A DNA stretch of 64,000 nucleotides from contig NC_012872.2 of assembly GCF_000003195.3 (NCBI RefSeq), positions 25,663,258 to 25,727,257 of the forward strand, written 5' to 3'. The stretch comes from Sorghum bicolor (taxonomy: Eukaryota; Streptophyta; Magnoliopsida; Poales; Poaceae). Below the pieces are notes generated by a model. It saw nothing but the letters and a program-made list of their open reading frames with translations. It was not told where the DNA came from and ran no database searches. Below, one piece after another: positions 23,601 to 35,600 of this stretch; the stretch's first letter is position 1, and the number at the start of each line of letters is the position of its first letter. Made by a program: the position numbers and the translations under genes.

Positions 23601-26600
23601 CTGTAGGGGGTATAGGGGTCCCGAGATATTACATCGGACGAGCTCTCTCCGTGTGGGAAGATCCTTAACAGAGCAACCAAAAGGGTCAAATTCCACAGAA
23701 CAGTTATTGTCAGTGGTGAAACGACGGACAGAAACAAGGTTTTTAATGAGATCGGGGGAAACAAGGACGTTATTTAGATTAAAATTGTAAGGAAGGTGAG
23801 TGGTGCCGGTGGGAAGTAAATTGCCATTACCAACAACAATAGAAGAGGGAGAATGTGCGGGAGGGGGGGAGAAGGAAGAGAGAATACCAGTGTCGGACGC
23901 CATGTGGCTGGTAGCACCGGTGTCGAAGTACCAGTCCCGCTGTGGCGGTTGAGTGAGAGACATAGTCTCAAAGCTTGCTGCAAGGGCCTGCTGATCCCAA
24001 CCAGGAGGTGGAGGAGATTGTGGAGCTGGGACAGGGGCGAGAGGAGGGACGCCCCAGTGGCCAGCCCATGGGCTGGTGGACCAGCAACATAGGCCTGATG
24101 CGTAGGTGGCGCCGGTGCATGAGGAGTAGTAGGAGCCCGGGGATCAGGCCACATATAGATGGACCCAGTCCACGGATTGTAGTAGTTGGCCATAGGAGCC
24201 ACAGGGGGAGCCCCGGTGTTGCCAGGCATGCCCTTGAAGCCGGAGCCACTCTCGGAGTGACCGCCGCCACCACCTCTGTTATGGCGCCTGCCGCCACGTT
24301 TGCCGCGAGGGTGACCATAGTTGCTGTTGCCGCCACCGCCCTGCTGTTGTAGTTGCGGGCGCGGCTGTGGCTGCTGTTGGTGAGGAAGAGCAACAGACTT
24401 GGAGCCACCAGAACCTCCCAGGGCAGCGAGAGCAGTGGCTGGAGGAGTCCTGGCCATGGTAAGCTCCTCAAGGCGAAGCTCATCCTGCCGATGGCGGTGA
24501 ACCGTTCACTCAGGCCCCGAATGATGTTGAGAACCAAGGTCGCCTTAGAGATGGGCTGGCCAAGGTCCCAAAGATCATCAGCTTTGCGCTTGAATTGGCG
24601 ACAATAGTCGTCGACTGAGAGGTCCCCTTGAGAGAAGATGCGGAATTCTTGATCAGCATACAGAGCGCGCGTGGTTCGATTCCCAAGGAACTGGGACTCG
24701 ATCGCGAGCCAGATAATACGGGCAGAGGCACCACGCTCGGAGACGATGTCGGCGAGGTCGTCGCAGAGGGCACCGAGAAGCCAGGTGCGGACGACGCAAT
24801 TCATGACCCAGGAAGGAGACCTAGGGGTGACGACGTTGGAGAGGACATGGGACTCCAGTGAGTACTTGCCGAGGACATTGAGGAAGGACGTCTTCCAGCG
24901 AGCATAGAAGGGCGAGGTGACGTCGAGGAGCAGAGGTACCAGAGTGCGGATGTTCTGGACCGAAACTGCTTGAGCATGGAGGTTGAAGATGACTTTGGCG
25001 TCTTGTTGAAGAAGGGCGTCGTCGAGGCCACTACCGCTGCCTTCAGAGTCGTCATCGCTGACGTGCTCCGAGACATCGTCGCGAGGAGGGGCAGCGGCAG
25101 CATGGGCCGCGGCGGCACGCGCCTAGGCGGCGCGAAGGCGAGCAGAGGCGGCGTCGATTTCCGCTTGGGCGGTCGCGGTCTCGCGTTTGGCTGCTTCCGC
25201 GGTCGCGAGGGCAGTGGTGCGGGCCTCCTGCGTGGCGCGAGCCTCCTGCGCGCGGGCCTCCTGCGTGGCGCGCTCGGTGGCATCGTCAGGACCGAGAAGG
25301 GACATGGCGCAGAGTAGAGCTGGGCGTGCACGGGTGCAGCGTGGGTAGGGTAGCGCGCGGGCGCGCGTGAAGCAGCGCTGGAAGGGGAGAGGGAGCGCGC
25401 GTGGAGCAGCGCAGGGCAGAGGAAGTTTAGTCTCTTGATACCATGAAGGAAGATATATTGAATCAATCTTAGATTACAGAGGAGGGATTACACATATATA
25501 TAGAGGGAGTAACCAAGGAGCCAAGGTGTGTAACCAGCTCTTGGGATCTAGAGAAATGTAATGTACGGGCGCTCGTACACGCGGCGTCGCAGGGCACGCG
25601 ATGTGCACTGCGCTGCTGAACGAGCAGCACGCCTGGATCAGCAGGCGATCGAGTCAAGTGTGATAGTCCTTAAGTTTAGGAGGATTGGTTGGGCCTAAGG
25701 CCATATATTGCTATATCCGCACATTGAAAGATTAAGCAAGAATCATTCCATCTAATCTCCTACCTCCTCTCGTAAGCCACGCGCCAGGGGGCAAAACCCG
25801 GCGAGTGTGTCGCGACGTGGGGGCATAACCCCGTCGTAGTTATCACGGAGCGCGGCTACGAGCTCCGTAGTCGAGGTCCGGTGTCCCTGCCTCACACGGC
25901 CCTTGACAACCTGGTATCTAGAGTCTCTCGATCCTCTTCCACCTCCCAGCCCACAACATCATCCTCTTCCGTCGCTCCGCCCAACCGCTCACCGTCCCCT
26001 CCTCCCACCACATCACCGCCAGCCATGGGTGATCAACTCACCCTCGCTGATCTCATGGAGAAGCTGAACTCCCTCACCACCGACATGGCTGACATGAAGG
26101 TGAAGATGGAGACCCTCCAGGATCGCGCCTCCTCCTCGGAAACCAGCAGCGGTGGCCGCGCCGAAAGGCAGCGGGACCTAGATCGCCCGCCCAAGTTTCA
26201 GAAGCTCGACTTTCCCCGCTATGACGACAAGTCCGATCCCATGTTCTTCATCAACAAGTGCGAGTCGTATTTCCGGCAGCAGCGCACTATGGCGGAGGAA
26301 CGCGTCTGGATGGCATCATATCAACTGGAGGGAGTTGCCCACATGTGGTCCATCCAGTTACAAGAAGATGAAGGCACGCCGCCATGGGGCCGCTTCATAA
26401 TAAGACAAATAAATTCTCTATAGTAGTGGTTATGTCTTATAGTTAGTATGTTCATGTTCGAACTATTACATGAACATTTAGGATTGCATTAAGAAATTTT
26501 TGTTCCACGAAGCAATGTGATTATCACTAGTTGGAGGAATTTTCCTTTTCAGGAATATTCTAGTGTGTTTTGATTGCCTATCAAATTACTCAACCTAATT

Positions 26601-29600
26601 AAACAGTAAAGCAGATATTGAGTAATGTGTAAAAACCATGATTAAATTACAGTATTAGAGAAGAAATTTCCTTAACTGACATCTTGCTTAAATCAACCAA
26701 TTTTTCTACTACTCAAACCTCATTTGCTAGTAGAGAAATATTCTTTCTATGATTTACTTCTGTATTCTAATTATACTAACCAGCTGAAAAAATAAGCATC
26801 AAAATCTAAGGTCCAACGGTTTTTAGTATATGTGGAGGCATCTGTGCGTATGTCTGTACTAATGGCGATTTGGTATTTTGGTATACCTATCTAAAATTTT
26901 TGGATCTAAACAAGGCCATGAATGTGGTGCTGGTAAAAGGGGTCACCTGTAGGTTGTGGAGATCCACGACTTTTTGCTTCTGGGCGTGCGTAGTTGCACT
27001 ACTTGAGCCTATGAGGCTATGACTGTGTCACGCAATGGACTTTGCTGCTTCTATGCCTGGGCCCGGGGTCAGCTTTAATTTTTAATGGGGTCCAAACTGG
27101 TGAAAAAATAGCCATTACTAGGTGCTCTCAGTAAGTCATTGGGGTCAGCGGACCCCGACGGGATACTGTAGATCCGCCACTGGGGGAGTGACTTTCATAT
27201 AAATAGTCAAGTACAACTTGGAGTACAAGTAGCATGATATACATGTATTAGACTGTACATATCTCTAATACCCGCCCTGATGGACCATGAATCTAAGGGT
27301 TCCCTATAGGGCCGACTACCCGCCATAGGCTTGGGCCGACCCACGGCCTGCTTGAAGGCACAAAACAAGGTGGCGTGATCTCCAAGTCATAAAGGACCGA
27401 CTTAGTCGGATTACTAGGAAAGATAGTTTTTGTAATAGACATGGACTCTTCTATTGTATCCGACTAGGACTAGATCAATACGTCTTGACCTCTAGATGAT
27501 ATAAAGAGAGGTAGGAGCGTCACCCCTTGTACAATCAATCATGGACAACAACCCAACGCACTGGCATCACGCCTAACTGGACTAGGGTATTATGCTATTG
27601 AGTGGCCTGAACCAATCAACCAACTGTCTTCGCGTTTACCGTCGAGTTTTGTATACCACGAAGCCCTTCAATCACTATCCTGGGTAACCCTGTGATGTGT
27701 TGCCGTTCATCAAACACCGACACGCCCGTAGTCACAGTGGGTGGGAACTAGACACAGGCAGTCCCTTAGTCATAATGTCCGCGAACTGATGAGCTAAGGG
27801 GACATGGAGTACTCTGAACTGCCTCCCAAAGCTACCTTCTCACGAACAAAGTGGATGTCAATCTCAATGTGCTTCATGCAACGATGATGAACTGTGGCTG
27901 CGGACGGAACCAGGGCTGCTGCTGCTACTAGCCGGGCAGTCGGCCATAATAGACCCATGGACCGAACGGAGGAGGCGCGCCATCCACCTTGCTGCTGCTG
28001 CCATCCACCGTGCTGCTGCTGCCATCCGCCACTACTGCTGCCACTGCTAGGGCCGCCCTTCTTCTTGTTGTTGTGGTTAGAAGTGCTGCTGCCACCTCCA
28101 TTGGTAGGGGCACGACGGCCTTCTCCCTATGCTGTGCCAAAGCCTGCAGAGGCAAGGTGACACGTAGAGCCACATCAACAGGAGCGAGAGGCGTGAAGGG
28201 AAGTCGGTTTTAGTGGAAACCATGCCTTCATTAGGTTGGTGAAGTTCCTTGAGGATGAGCTTTTGGTGCGTGGTGTTGAAGTCGGGCATTGGTGTGTTAT
28301 CCGCGATGTTGTCTGCCGTGCTGGAGGTGCATATGCGCGGGTTGAGACCGCGAAGGAGGTTGAGGACCAGCTAGGACGGCGAGACAACATGGCTGACATC
28401 GCTTAGGGCATTGGCCACGGTCTTCATGCGTTGGCACTAATCGTTAATGGAGAGGCCCCCTGGCTCATGGAGATCTCGTGCATGAAGACGGTGTGGGGCT
28501 CCTTGTTGGATAGGAAGAGGCCCTCGATGGTGACTAGAGCTAGCGCTGATTGTTCGCCGTCAATGGCGAGATCGTCAGTGGTGATGGACCCGAGGAGCCA
28601 GCTGTGGATGCAGGCATCGTCCATGACCCACCTTGAGGTCAGCGTGGACTCCAATAGGCGAGCTAGCGAAGACTTGAAGAAGGGCATCCACTTGTGGATG
28701 TTTAGATGCTTTAGCTCGAGGATGACAAGGATGTGAGAGCAGTCTGCGGTAGTGGCGTAGGGGGCAACGATCTGGACGGCGGGGATAGAGCCCATGGTGC
28801 TACTGGTGTCTAAGGAGGTGACAGAGTCGATTGTCATTGGGAGCAGAGGATGTGAGGCTACACGCATGGACCAGAGGTGGGTGTGGGAGCAAAGGCGTGC
28901 ATGGGACCAACGGGGATGCGTCTGAGCGTAGGAGGAGGCGACACAATGAAGTGGAGGCGGGCACGGGGGAAGACCGCACGCAGTGGGGCTGGCGGGCGCA
29001 TGTGAGCAATGGGGAGTGTTGGGCGGATGCGTGCGAGCAGAGGAGGCTTGCAAGCGAGGTCGCACGTGGATGGGAGGTGTGCGCATAGGCGAGGAGAGCG
29101 GACGCGGGAGCAGAGAAGGCTCGAGGGCGAGGTCGCGCGCCTAGACGTGGAGGCGGTGCGAGGTGTGGTGGACATGTGGCCGTGGAATCGGCGCCGCGGG
29201 AGGGAGAGGCTAGGGCAGTGGAAAGAGAACCCGGGTGATTGATACCATGTAGAGAGAATTAGGGAACAACTCACACCCAATTAGGAGGGGGTGACTTTCA
29301 TATTCATATATATAGTCAAGTACAACTTAGAGTACGAGTAACATGATATACATGTGTTAGACTATACATATCTCTAATATTTATGACTTATATTATTTCA
29401 AACGAGCGTCATTAGATTCACTATGTAATATATTTTCATATTTACTCTTTCAATGTGGTAGATGTTAACTATGTTACATGGATACGTCGCTGGGACCTCG
29501 TATCGTGTATCGGATACGTTTCCGACATGGATACGCGTATGATACGCTGCGCATACGTATCCTTAGAGTATCCGACTTTTCCCTATTTTCGAGAATATTG

Positions 29601-32600
29601 GATACGTGAGCTGATACGTATCTGCCTTGCCGATACACGCTGATCCGCCCAGCTCAACAAGAAGGTCGGTGCCTTATCCTGTCCTCGACGTCTGCAATCG
29701 CACGCCCGTGCCTTGTGCTGCATCCCCATTCCCAGCTCGGTGACGCTGCATCGCCGCTCGCTGGCCGCTGGCCATCGGCAACGAGCCTCTGCCTCCGCTT
29801 GGACGCACATCACAGCCAGCCGCCGGCCTAGATGTGTCATTGCGTGCCTGTACGTGCGAGCGCCGCCGACGCAACAACGCTGCCCGCATCCCGCAATCCC
29901 GCACGGACGCCTCCTGCAATTCCCTGTGGTGATTCAACAGCAACCTCTGGTGATTTCCCCTTGATTTCTTTCTTCCCCTCCTGATCTAGTCACTAGTTCT
30001 TTCTCAATCGTGACCTCCAATTTGTTTGTTTTTTGTCTTCCTGTGTGCAAACTGGAAAGGTGGGAATGAGCGCTGGAGTGGCGACTCTGATTTTTTTAAG
30101 GTGTTGTCGCTGGGGATAAGTGGTGGATATCAGATATCTATGTTTGTTATTATTATATACTACTCCCTCCATCCCAAATTGTAAGTCATTCCAAGAATCT
30201 TGGAGAGTCAAACTTTTCTAAGTTTGACCGAATTTATATGATAAAATAATAATTATTATGATAGCAACTAAGTATCATTAGATTCTTTCTTAATTATATT
30301 TTCATAGTATACTCACTTTACGTTACAATTATTAGTATTTCTCTCTATAATTTTGGTCAAACGTAAAAATGCTTTGACTCTCCAAGATTCTTGGAATGAC
30401 TTATAATTTGGGATGGATGGAGTACTATAGTAAGTACTCTAATCGGTGGAGTAGTTATTAGAAGTTATGAAATAATTGTAGTAGTCTCTAATCAGGGGCC
30501 AGTAATTTTAAAGTATCTTATTATTTATTTTTGTAATAATAATAATAAAACGTATCTGCGTATCGCGATTTACTGAAAAATGGCGTATCCGCGTATCCGT
30601 ATCCGTCTGATGCCGATACACGTATCCGTATCCGTGCTGCTTAGGATGTTAATAGTCTTCTTTATAAGTTTGGTCAAATTTAGAATATGAAGTCATTATA
30701 TTTTGGCACAAGGGGAGTAGTTCTCAAATGCGACACTAGAGCTATAGGAAAGTAGTACACAAATGAATTGTGTTGATGATTTAGGTGACCCTAGTAGTGT
30801 TGGCCTGTCCTTCGATTTATGCCCTGTTTGTATGTATGGTTTTATAGGTGTTTTTTTGTTAGTGCATATGTATGGCTTTATACCTGAAATGTCAAGCATT
30901 TCTTAATTATGTAGCAAGACTTAGGTAAGTCAGAATGTATGTGCTACATGATCCAAGCGTGCATTGATAATTGTTGAAGTACCACTAACGGAGGAAAAAA
31001 TTATTGCAGGTATCTTGTGTTGGAGGTTTTGGATCAAATTCTTTCATGTATAAGATTAATGGGACTGCAAACATCAATGCCATTAGGACTGCAGCTGAGA
31101 AAGGTGCAATGCTATTCAGCATTCATGCCATTATTGTGGTATATCTTGTTTTTTTCTTGTGAAATTTTTGTATATGCCATTGACTAAATGTTTTATCCCC
31201 AGTCTGCCACTTAAAAAACTCGTATCCCACCAATGCCACCTCCCTGAAATTTAATCTCTTTCACGACATTATTGACTATATCCCAGTAGTTTTGCTAGTG
31301 GACATGGCAAAATGACCATTTATCCTTCTCTTGGGTTGGCCACATTTTTTATTTGCCACAAACTAAAAATAAGTGAATTGCATATGAATATGGTAAAAAA
31401 TTCTAACATATAGTCTTAGGTGGTTGTTTATTCAACTAACAAGCATCAGTCCACGCTTCAAAAAGCACTAATGATTGTTACAACTGCAACATCAAAATTA
31501 AAGATGTTAACTGAGTTGGACTGATATATTTGTGAGGAAGTGCAATTCATTCAGTAACATTACCAATTATTAACTGGATTTGGACACCAAAACTTATGAT
31601 TGGAGGAAAAAAGGTCAACGGTTCAGACCAATGCATCCTCCTCGTTCACAACCAACGGTACTGGCTTGATGCTCTTTTTGAGCCTAATCTAGAAGCAGTT
31701 GAGGCAAAGGATGAGCCAGTCACCACTCCTGTTAGAATAACTTGTACAGCCCTGTTGGGCCTTGTATTTACAGTTGGGCTGGGCCCTTTTCTTGCCGCCC
31801 AAGCCACCCAGGGCTGCGCCTCCACCTAGGGCCGGTACCCCTGTGCCACGCACGACGCTGAATACAACTATTTTGCATGGCTTACCTTCTCTAACATGGT
31901 AACTATTGCCATCTCTGTCCCTTGACCTACATCGCTTCCGCTCAACCCTAGCCTGCCGGCCGCCGCCACCCTCATATGCCTCCCGACCAGGATCTTGCTG
32001 CCACCTCTGCCGGCTGGACGCAGCCTGGCTGTGCGCAGCCGCTGAAGATGCCCAGAATAAAGAGAAGGCCACGGCTCAGGCCGCCGAAGAGGCTTGTGCT
32101 GCCGTGGACGCTGCCGCGATCGCCACCTCTGCCTCTGCCCTAGAGCGCGTGTGCGAGGCCAAAAGCGCCCTCTAGCGTGAGCAGGAGCGTGACATCTTGG
32201 CGCGCCTAGAACAAGAGGCCTCCGCCGCTCATGTGCCTCCACCTCTCGATGCTGAGGAACATATGTATGTATGTATATCCATACCATTGGATGAATACAA
32301 CAACTCCATTAAGTTACAACTCCATTTGTTGTAATTGAGGACCATATGTACTCACAGCATGACTCTATGGGATAAGGTACAACTTAGTGGCTTATAGAAG
32401 TGTTATTTCATGGAGTGATTGTTGGCTGTTCTTGATTACAGCTGTCTCAACTCGTTCCGGACCACAAATACTTGATACAACAATAAAGCCTTTTCTCCCA
32501 AGCAAGTGGGTTGGGTAATCATGAACCCAACGAGCCTGAAAAGAAGTAATTTTTTCAAAGTAAAAAGAAAAACATTAGGAAGAGTATTTACAAAGAGGAT

Positions 32601-35600
32601 ATGAATTGAAGATATATTCTTATTCTCGAATGATGCAGGACAGACGCATTTCAATTCATTAAAGAAGAAAATCATGCATAGATAATGCTATATTAGAGTG
32701 CTTGATCCAACCTTAAGTAGACACTCCGCATGATAAATATGCAGATATACATTGAATATGTTATAAATGTTTTAGTTAGCACTGTGAAGGCATGCTTATA
32801 AAGCTATCATTCATGGATAGACTTGATTTGATGGAGAAAAATTTACAAAAGAAAACAGGAAGAAGGGTGCAGGCTAAGTAGTGGCAAGAGACTCTTCTGG
32901 CTAGTCTGCCTACAATCTCGCTGTCATACAATGTGATAGAAAAAAATGTACTGCCAAACTTGGTAGTTGATATACAGTTACAACGTGGGCGCCATGCTGC
33001 CATGTGCCAACTGTGGGATGGAGAGTTTATTGAGCTGCACATACACTTACGTGTTAGAGTAGTGTAATGCAGGCCCATGTGGCTAGGCCCATGAGGCCCA
33101 TGTATCCCTAACTATATGGCCACCATGGTTAGGGTTGGCCCAAGTAATGAAAACCCTAATTCTAACATGGTATCAGCAGCCTAGGCCTTCCTCCCCCTCC
33201 TCCCAGCCGCCGCCGCCGGCCGGCCAGCTGCCTGGGCGCCGCCGCCGCCGCCATGGCAGGCCGGGAGCCTCCTCCCCCTCCTCCCTCCTATTTCCAGCAG
33301 TTTCCGGCGCTCCCCTACCGAACCTGGGCCCAAGCCGCTGCCGACGCATCCCTGAGTTCCGCTCGCGATGCCGCCGGCCAACCTCTTCACACGGGCGCAG
33401 CGGGCGCGGCTCGGCCTCCTCCTCCTGGCGGCCACTGCGGGTGGATAGCTGCCCTGCAGCAGCAGCTGCCCCTGCCGCAGCAGCCCCTGGCGGGAGGCCC
33501 TCCCCAGCAGCAGCAGCCGCTGGCGGGCGGCCCTCCCCTGCCGCGGGTGGGGTGTGTGGACGCGGGCGCATGGGGAGGGGATGATGCGGGGGATCCTCCT
33601 CTGCCCGTGGATCCTCACCTGCCTGTTCACCACCCTCCGCCGGCCTCTTCTCAGCCCGCTGCTGGTGCTGGCGTGGGGGTGGGGGGTGCTGCTGAGGAGC
33701 CCAGCACCTCCCTGCTCGTGCACTACCCCTATGGCATGCTGCCATGGACGCCGACACCATCCATCATCATGACGAGCGTAGGGGGCAACGGGGGCGCAGG
33801 GACCAGCGCCAACCCTTTTCCTGCCCCTCTACCCCCCGCGTTCGCCCTCAACAACGCTCTCGCCGCTGCCCGGGCCGAGTACAAGGCGGGGCAGGCCCGT
33901 CTGCGGGAGGCCGCCCTCGCTTGGGAGCGCGAGCGCGACGCGGCCGATGCCCTGGCCAAGCAGATCGCCGACGCAGAGCAGCTCCTCGCCTTCTCTGCTG
34001 CCCACAACGGCGGGGCTACCTCCACTGGCTCGACAGGCGCAGTGGCTAGGGCGGGTCACCGCACGTCGTCCACCACTGCGGCCCTATGGCACGACCCGGC
34101 CGACCCGCTCGTGGTCCAAATCCATTACCAGGCTGGGGGTGTCCAGAACATCCGACTCCTGGTACCGGTCGTCCTCGAGCCGGAGTCACCTTCGTACGCC
34201 CACTGGCGGGACTTGGTCCTCCTCACTCTCCGTCACTACGCCTTCAATGACCACATCCTCCTCGACTCGTGGGTGCGGCCCCGACTGCCGCGTGGCTGCG
34301 ACTCAACAGCATCGTCCTCTCCTGGATTTTGGGGACGATCTCCCTAGACCTCCACGACCTCGTCCGCAACACTCCGAGCAGTCGTGGGGCCTGGCTGGCG
34401 CTCGAGGGCCAGTTCCTGGGCAACGCTGAAGCCCGGGCTCTACGGTTCGACGCGACCTTCCGTACCTTCGTCCAAGGCGACCTCTCTGTCAGCGAGTTCT
34501 GCCGCCAGATGAAGGGCATGGCGGACTCTCTCGGCGACCTTGGCTGGCCCTTGGAGGACCGTATTTTGGTCCTCAACGTTCTCCGGGGGCTCAGTGACCG
34601 CTACTCCTACCTCTGGACGTGGATCACCCGGCAACGGCCCTTCCCCACCTTGCAGGTCTGTGACAACCTTGTCATGGAGGAGATTGCTCAGGGCCTCCAG
34701 CCTGGGTCCACCTCCGCCTCGAGGTCCTCGTCCTCCTCGACTGCTCTCGTTGCCACTCCTCCGCCCCGTCTAGCCCCGCCACCATAGTCGTCACTTCTCG
34801 GTCCTCTTCCCCCCCGGGCCGAGCGGGGGTGGGGGGCGGGCGTGGCGGTCGCCGTCGCCGTGGCGGGGGACGTGGAGCAGGTCGTGGGGGCAACACGATG
34901 CTGCCACCTCCACGGGGTGCACCCTGGCCATCCTTCCACAACCCATGGTCAGGGCGCATCTCCATGTGGCCATTCCAGGCTCCCTGTGGTGAGCCTCGCC
35001 CGCCGGCGGCCATGCTCGCTGGTGCTTCCCAGGGTTTCCCTCCGTGACCCCGTGGATGGCAAACCCCGCGTCTACGTGGCCCGGGCCTGCCGGCTGGGAC
35101 CAGGCGGCCTTGGCCACTCCTTCAGCACCATGGCCCTGACACTACTAGTTGGGCTAGAGTTGGTCGCCGACTCTGGGGTAACTTACCACACCACCCCTAA
35201 CCCCAGTATACTTTCTTCTATTCACCCTTCTTCCTCTCTTTCTTCGTCCATTATGGTCGCAAATGGGTCCTGTCTTCCAGTCACCTCTGTGGGTGCCGCC
35301 GGCCCCCATGGTTTCTTTTGTCTTCCTGACGTTCTTGTTGCTCCTTCTATGGTTCACAACCTTCTTTCAATTCGTTGTAAATTTACAGCTGACAATTCTT
35401 GTTCTGTGGAATTTGACTCTTCTGGTCTTACTGTGAAGGATTTGGCTTCCTGGCGTCCTCTGCTCTGATGTGACAGCATGGGGCCACTTTACACTCTTCG
35501 CTTTCCGGCATCTGCCTTGCCTCCTTCGCCAATTTTGTCAGCTGCCTTCGCCACCACTACTTCCACTACTTGGCACCGGCGTCTCGGCCATCCTGGACGT

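Larger units (their letters stand above)
20535..25556 (-). mobile_element. Copia element 1, antisense in intron 5
   Basis: Minus-strand Ty1/copia element. The 3' LTR is 20535-20738 (204 bp). The 5' LTR at 25444-25556 is only 113 bp, because it is cut where a gypsy LTR starts at 25557. The shared LTR part (tgaaggaagatatattgaat...gatctagagaaa) is almost identical in both copies, differing at about two positions plus the ends, so insertion was recent. Gag, protease, integrase, RT and RNase H all lie in copia order. It entered an L1 fragment. The 5-bp flank at left is gaaag; the right flank is lost. Confidence 0.85.
27183..29379 (-). mobile_element. Copia element 2, internally deleted, antisense
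   Basis: The right LTR is 29248-29379 (132 bp), preceded on the minus strand by primer-binding site TGGTATCAATCACC. The left LTR is cut to about 88 bp (27183-27270). Inside, the RNase H tail ([17 protein letters not shown], minus strand at 27895-27790) lies directly beside gag (28820-27928), so protease, integrase and RT are deleted. A solo LTR of another family sits at 27278-27722. Confidence 0.75.
29380..30719. mobile_element. Old Stowaway-like MITE remnant split by a hAT element
   Basis: The left half (29380-29468, ...gattcactatgtaatatat...) and right half (30645-30719, ...ataagtttggtcaaattta...aaggggagta) join across the hAT duplication gatgttaa. Together they resemble the interior and right end of a typical grass Stowaway-type MITE. 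Copia element 2 lies on its left side, so the left terminus is gone. Confidence 0.5.

Noticed and set aside
24970..25317. Plus-strand Gly/Arg-rich frame
   Set aside because: Shadow of minus-strand copia gag in a GC-rich region.
31596..31829. 77-codon frame in intron 6
   Set aside because: Runs from intron into a copia LTR; no homology recognised.
33168..33179. tRNA-like tggtatcagcag
   Set aside because: Primer-binding site complementary to a tRNA 3' end; no cloverleaf around it. No tRNA or rRNA gene was recognised anywhere in the window.
33173..33760. Long minus-strand frames, up to 195 codons
   Set aside because: Opposite-strand shadows of the GC-rich copia gag; no family motif, and the plus frame carries gag signatures.
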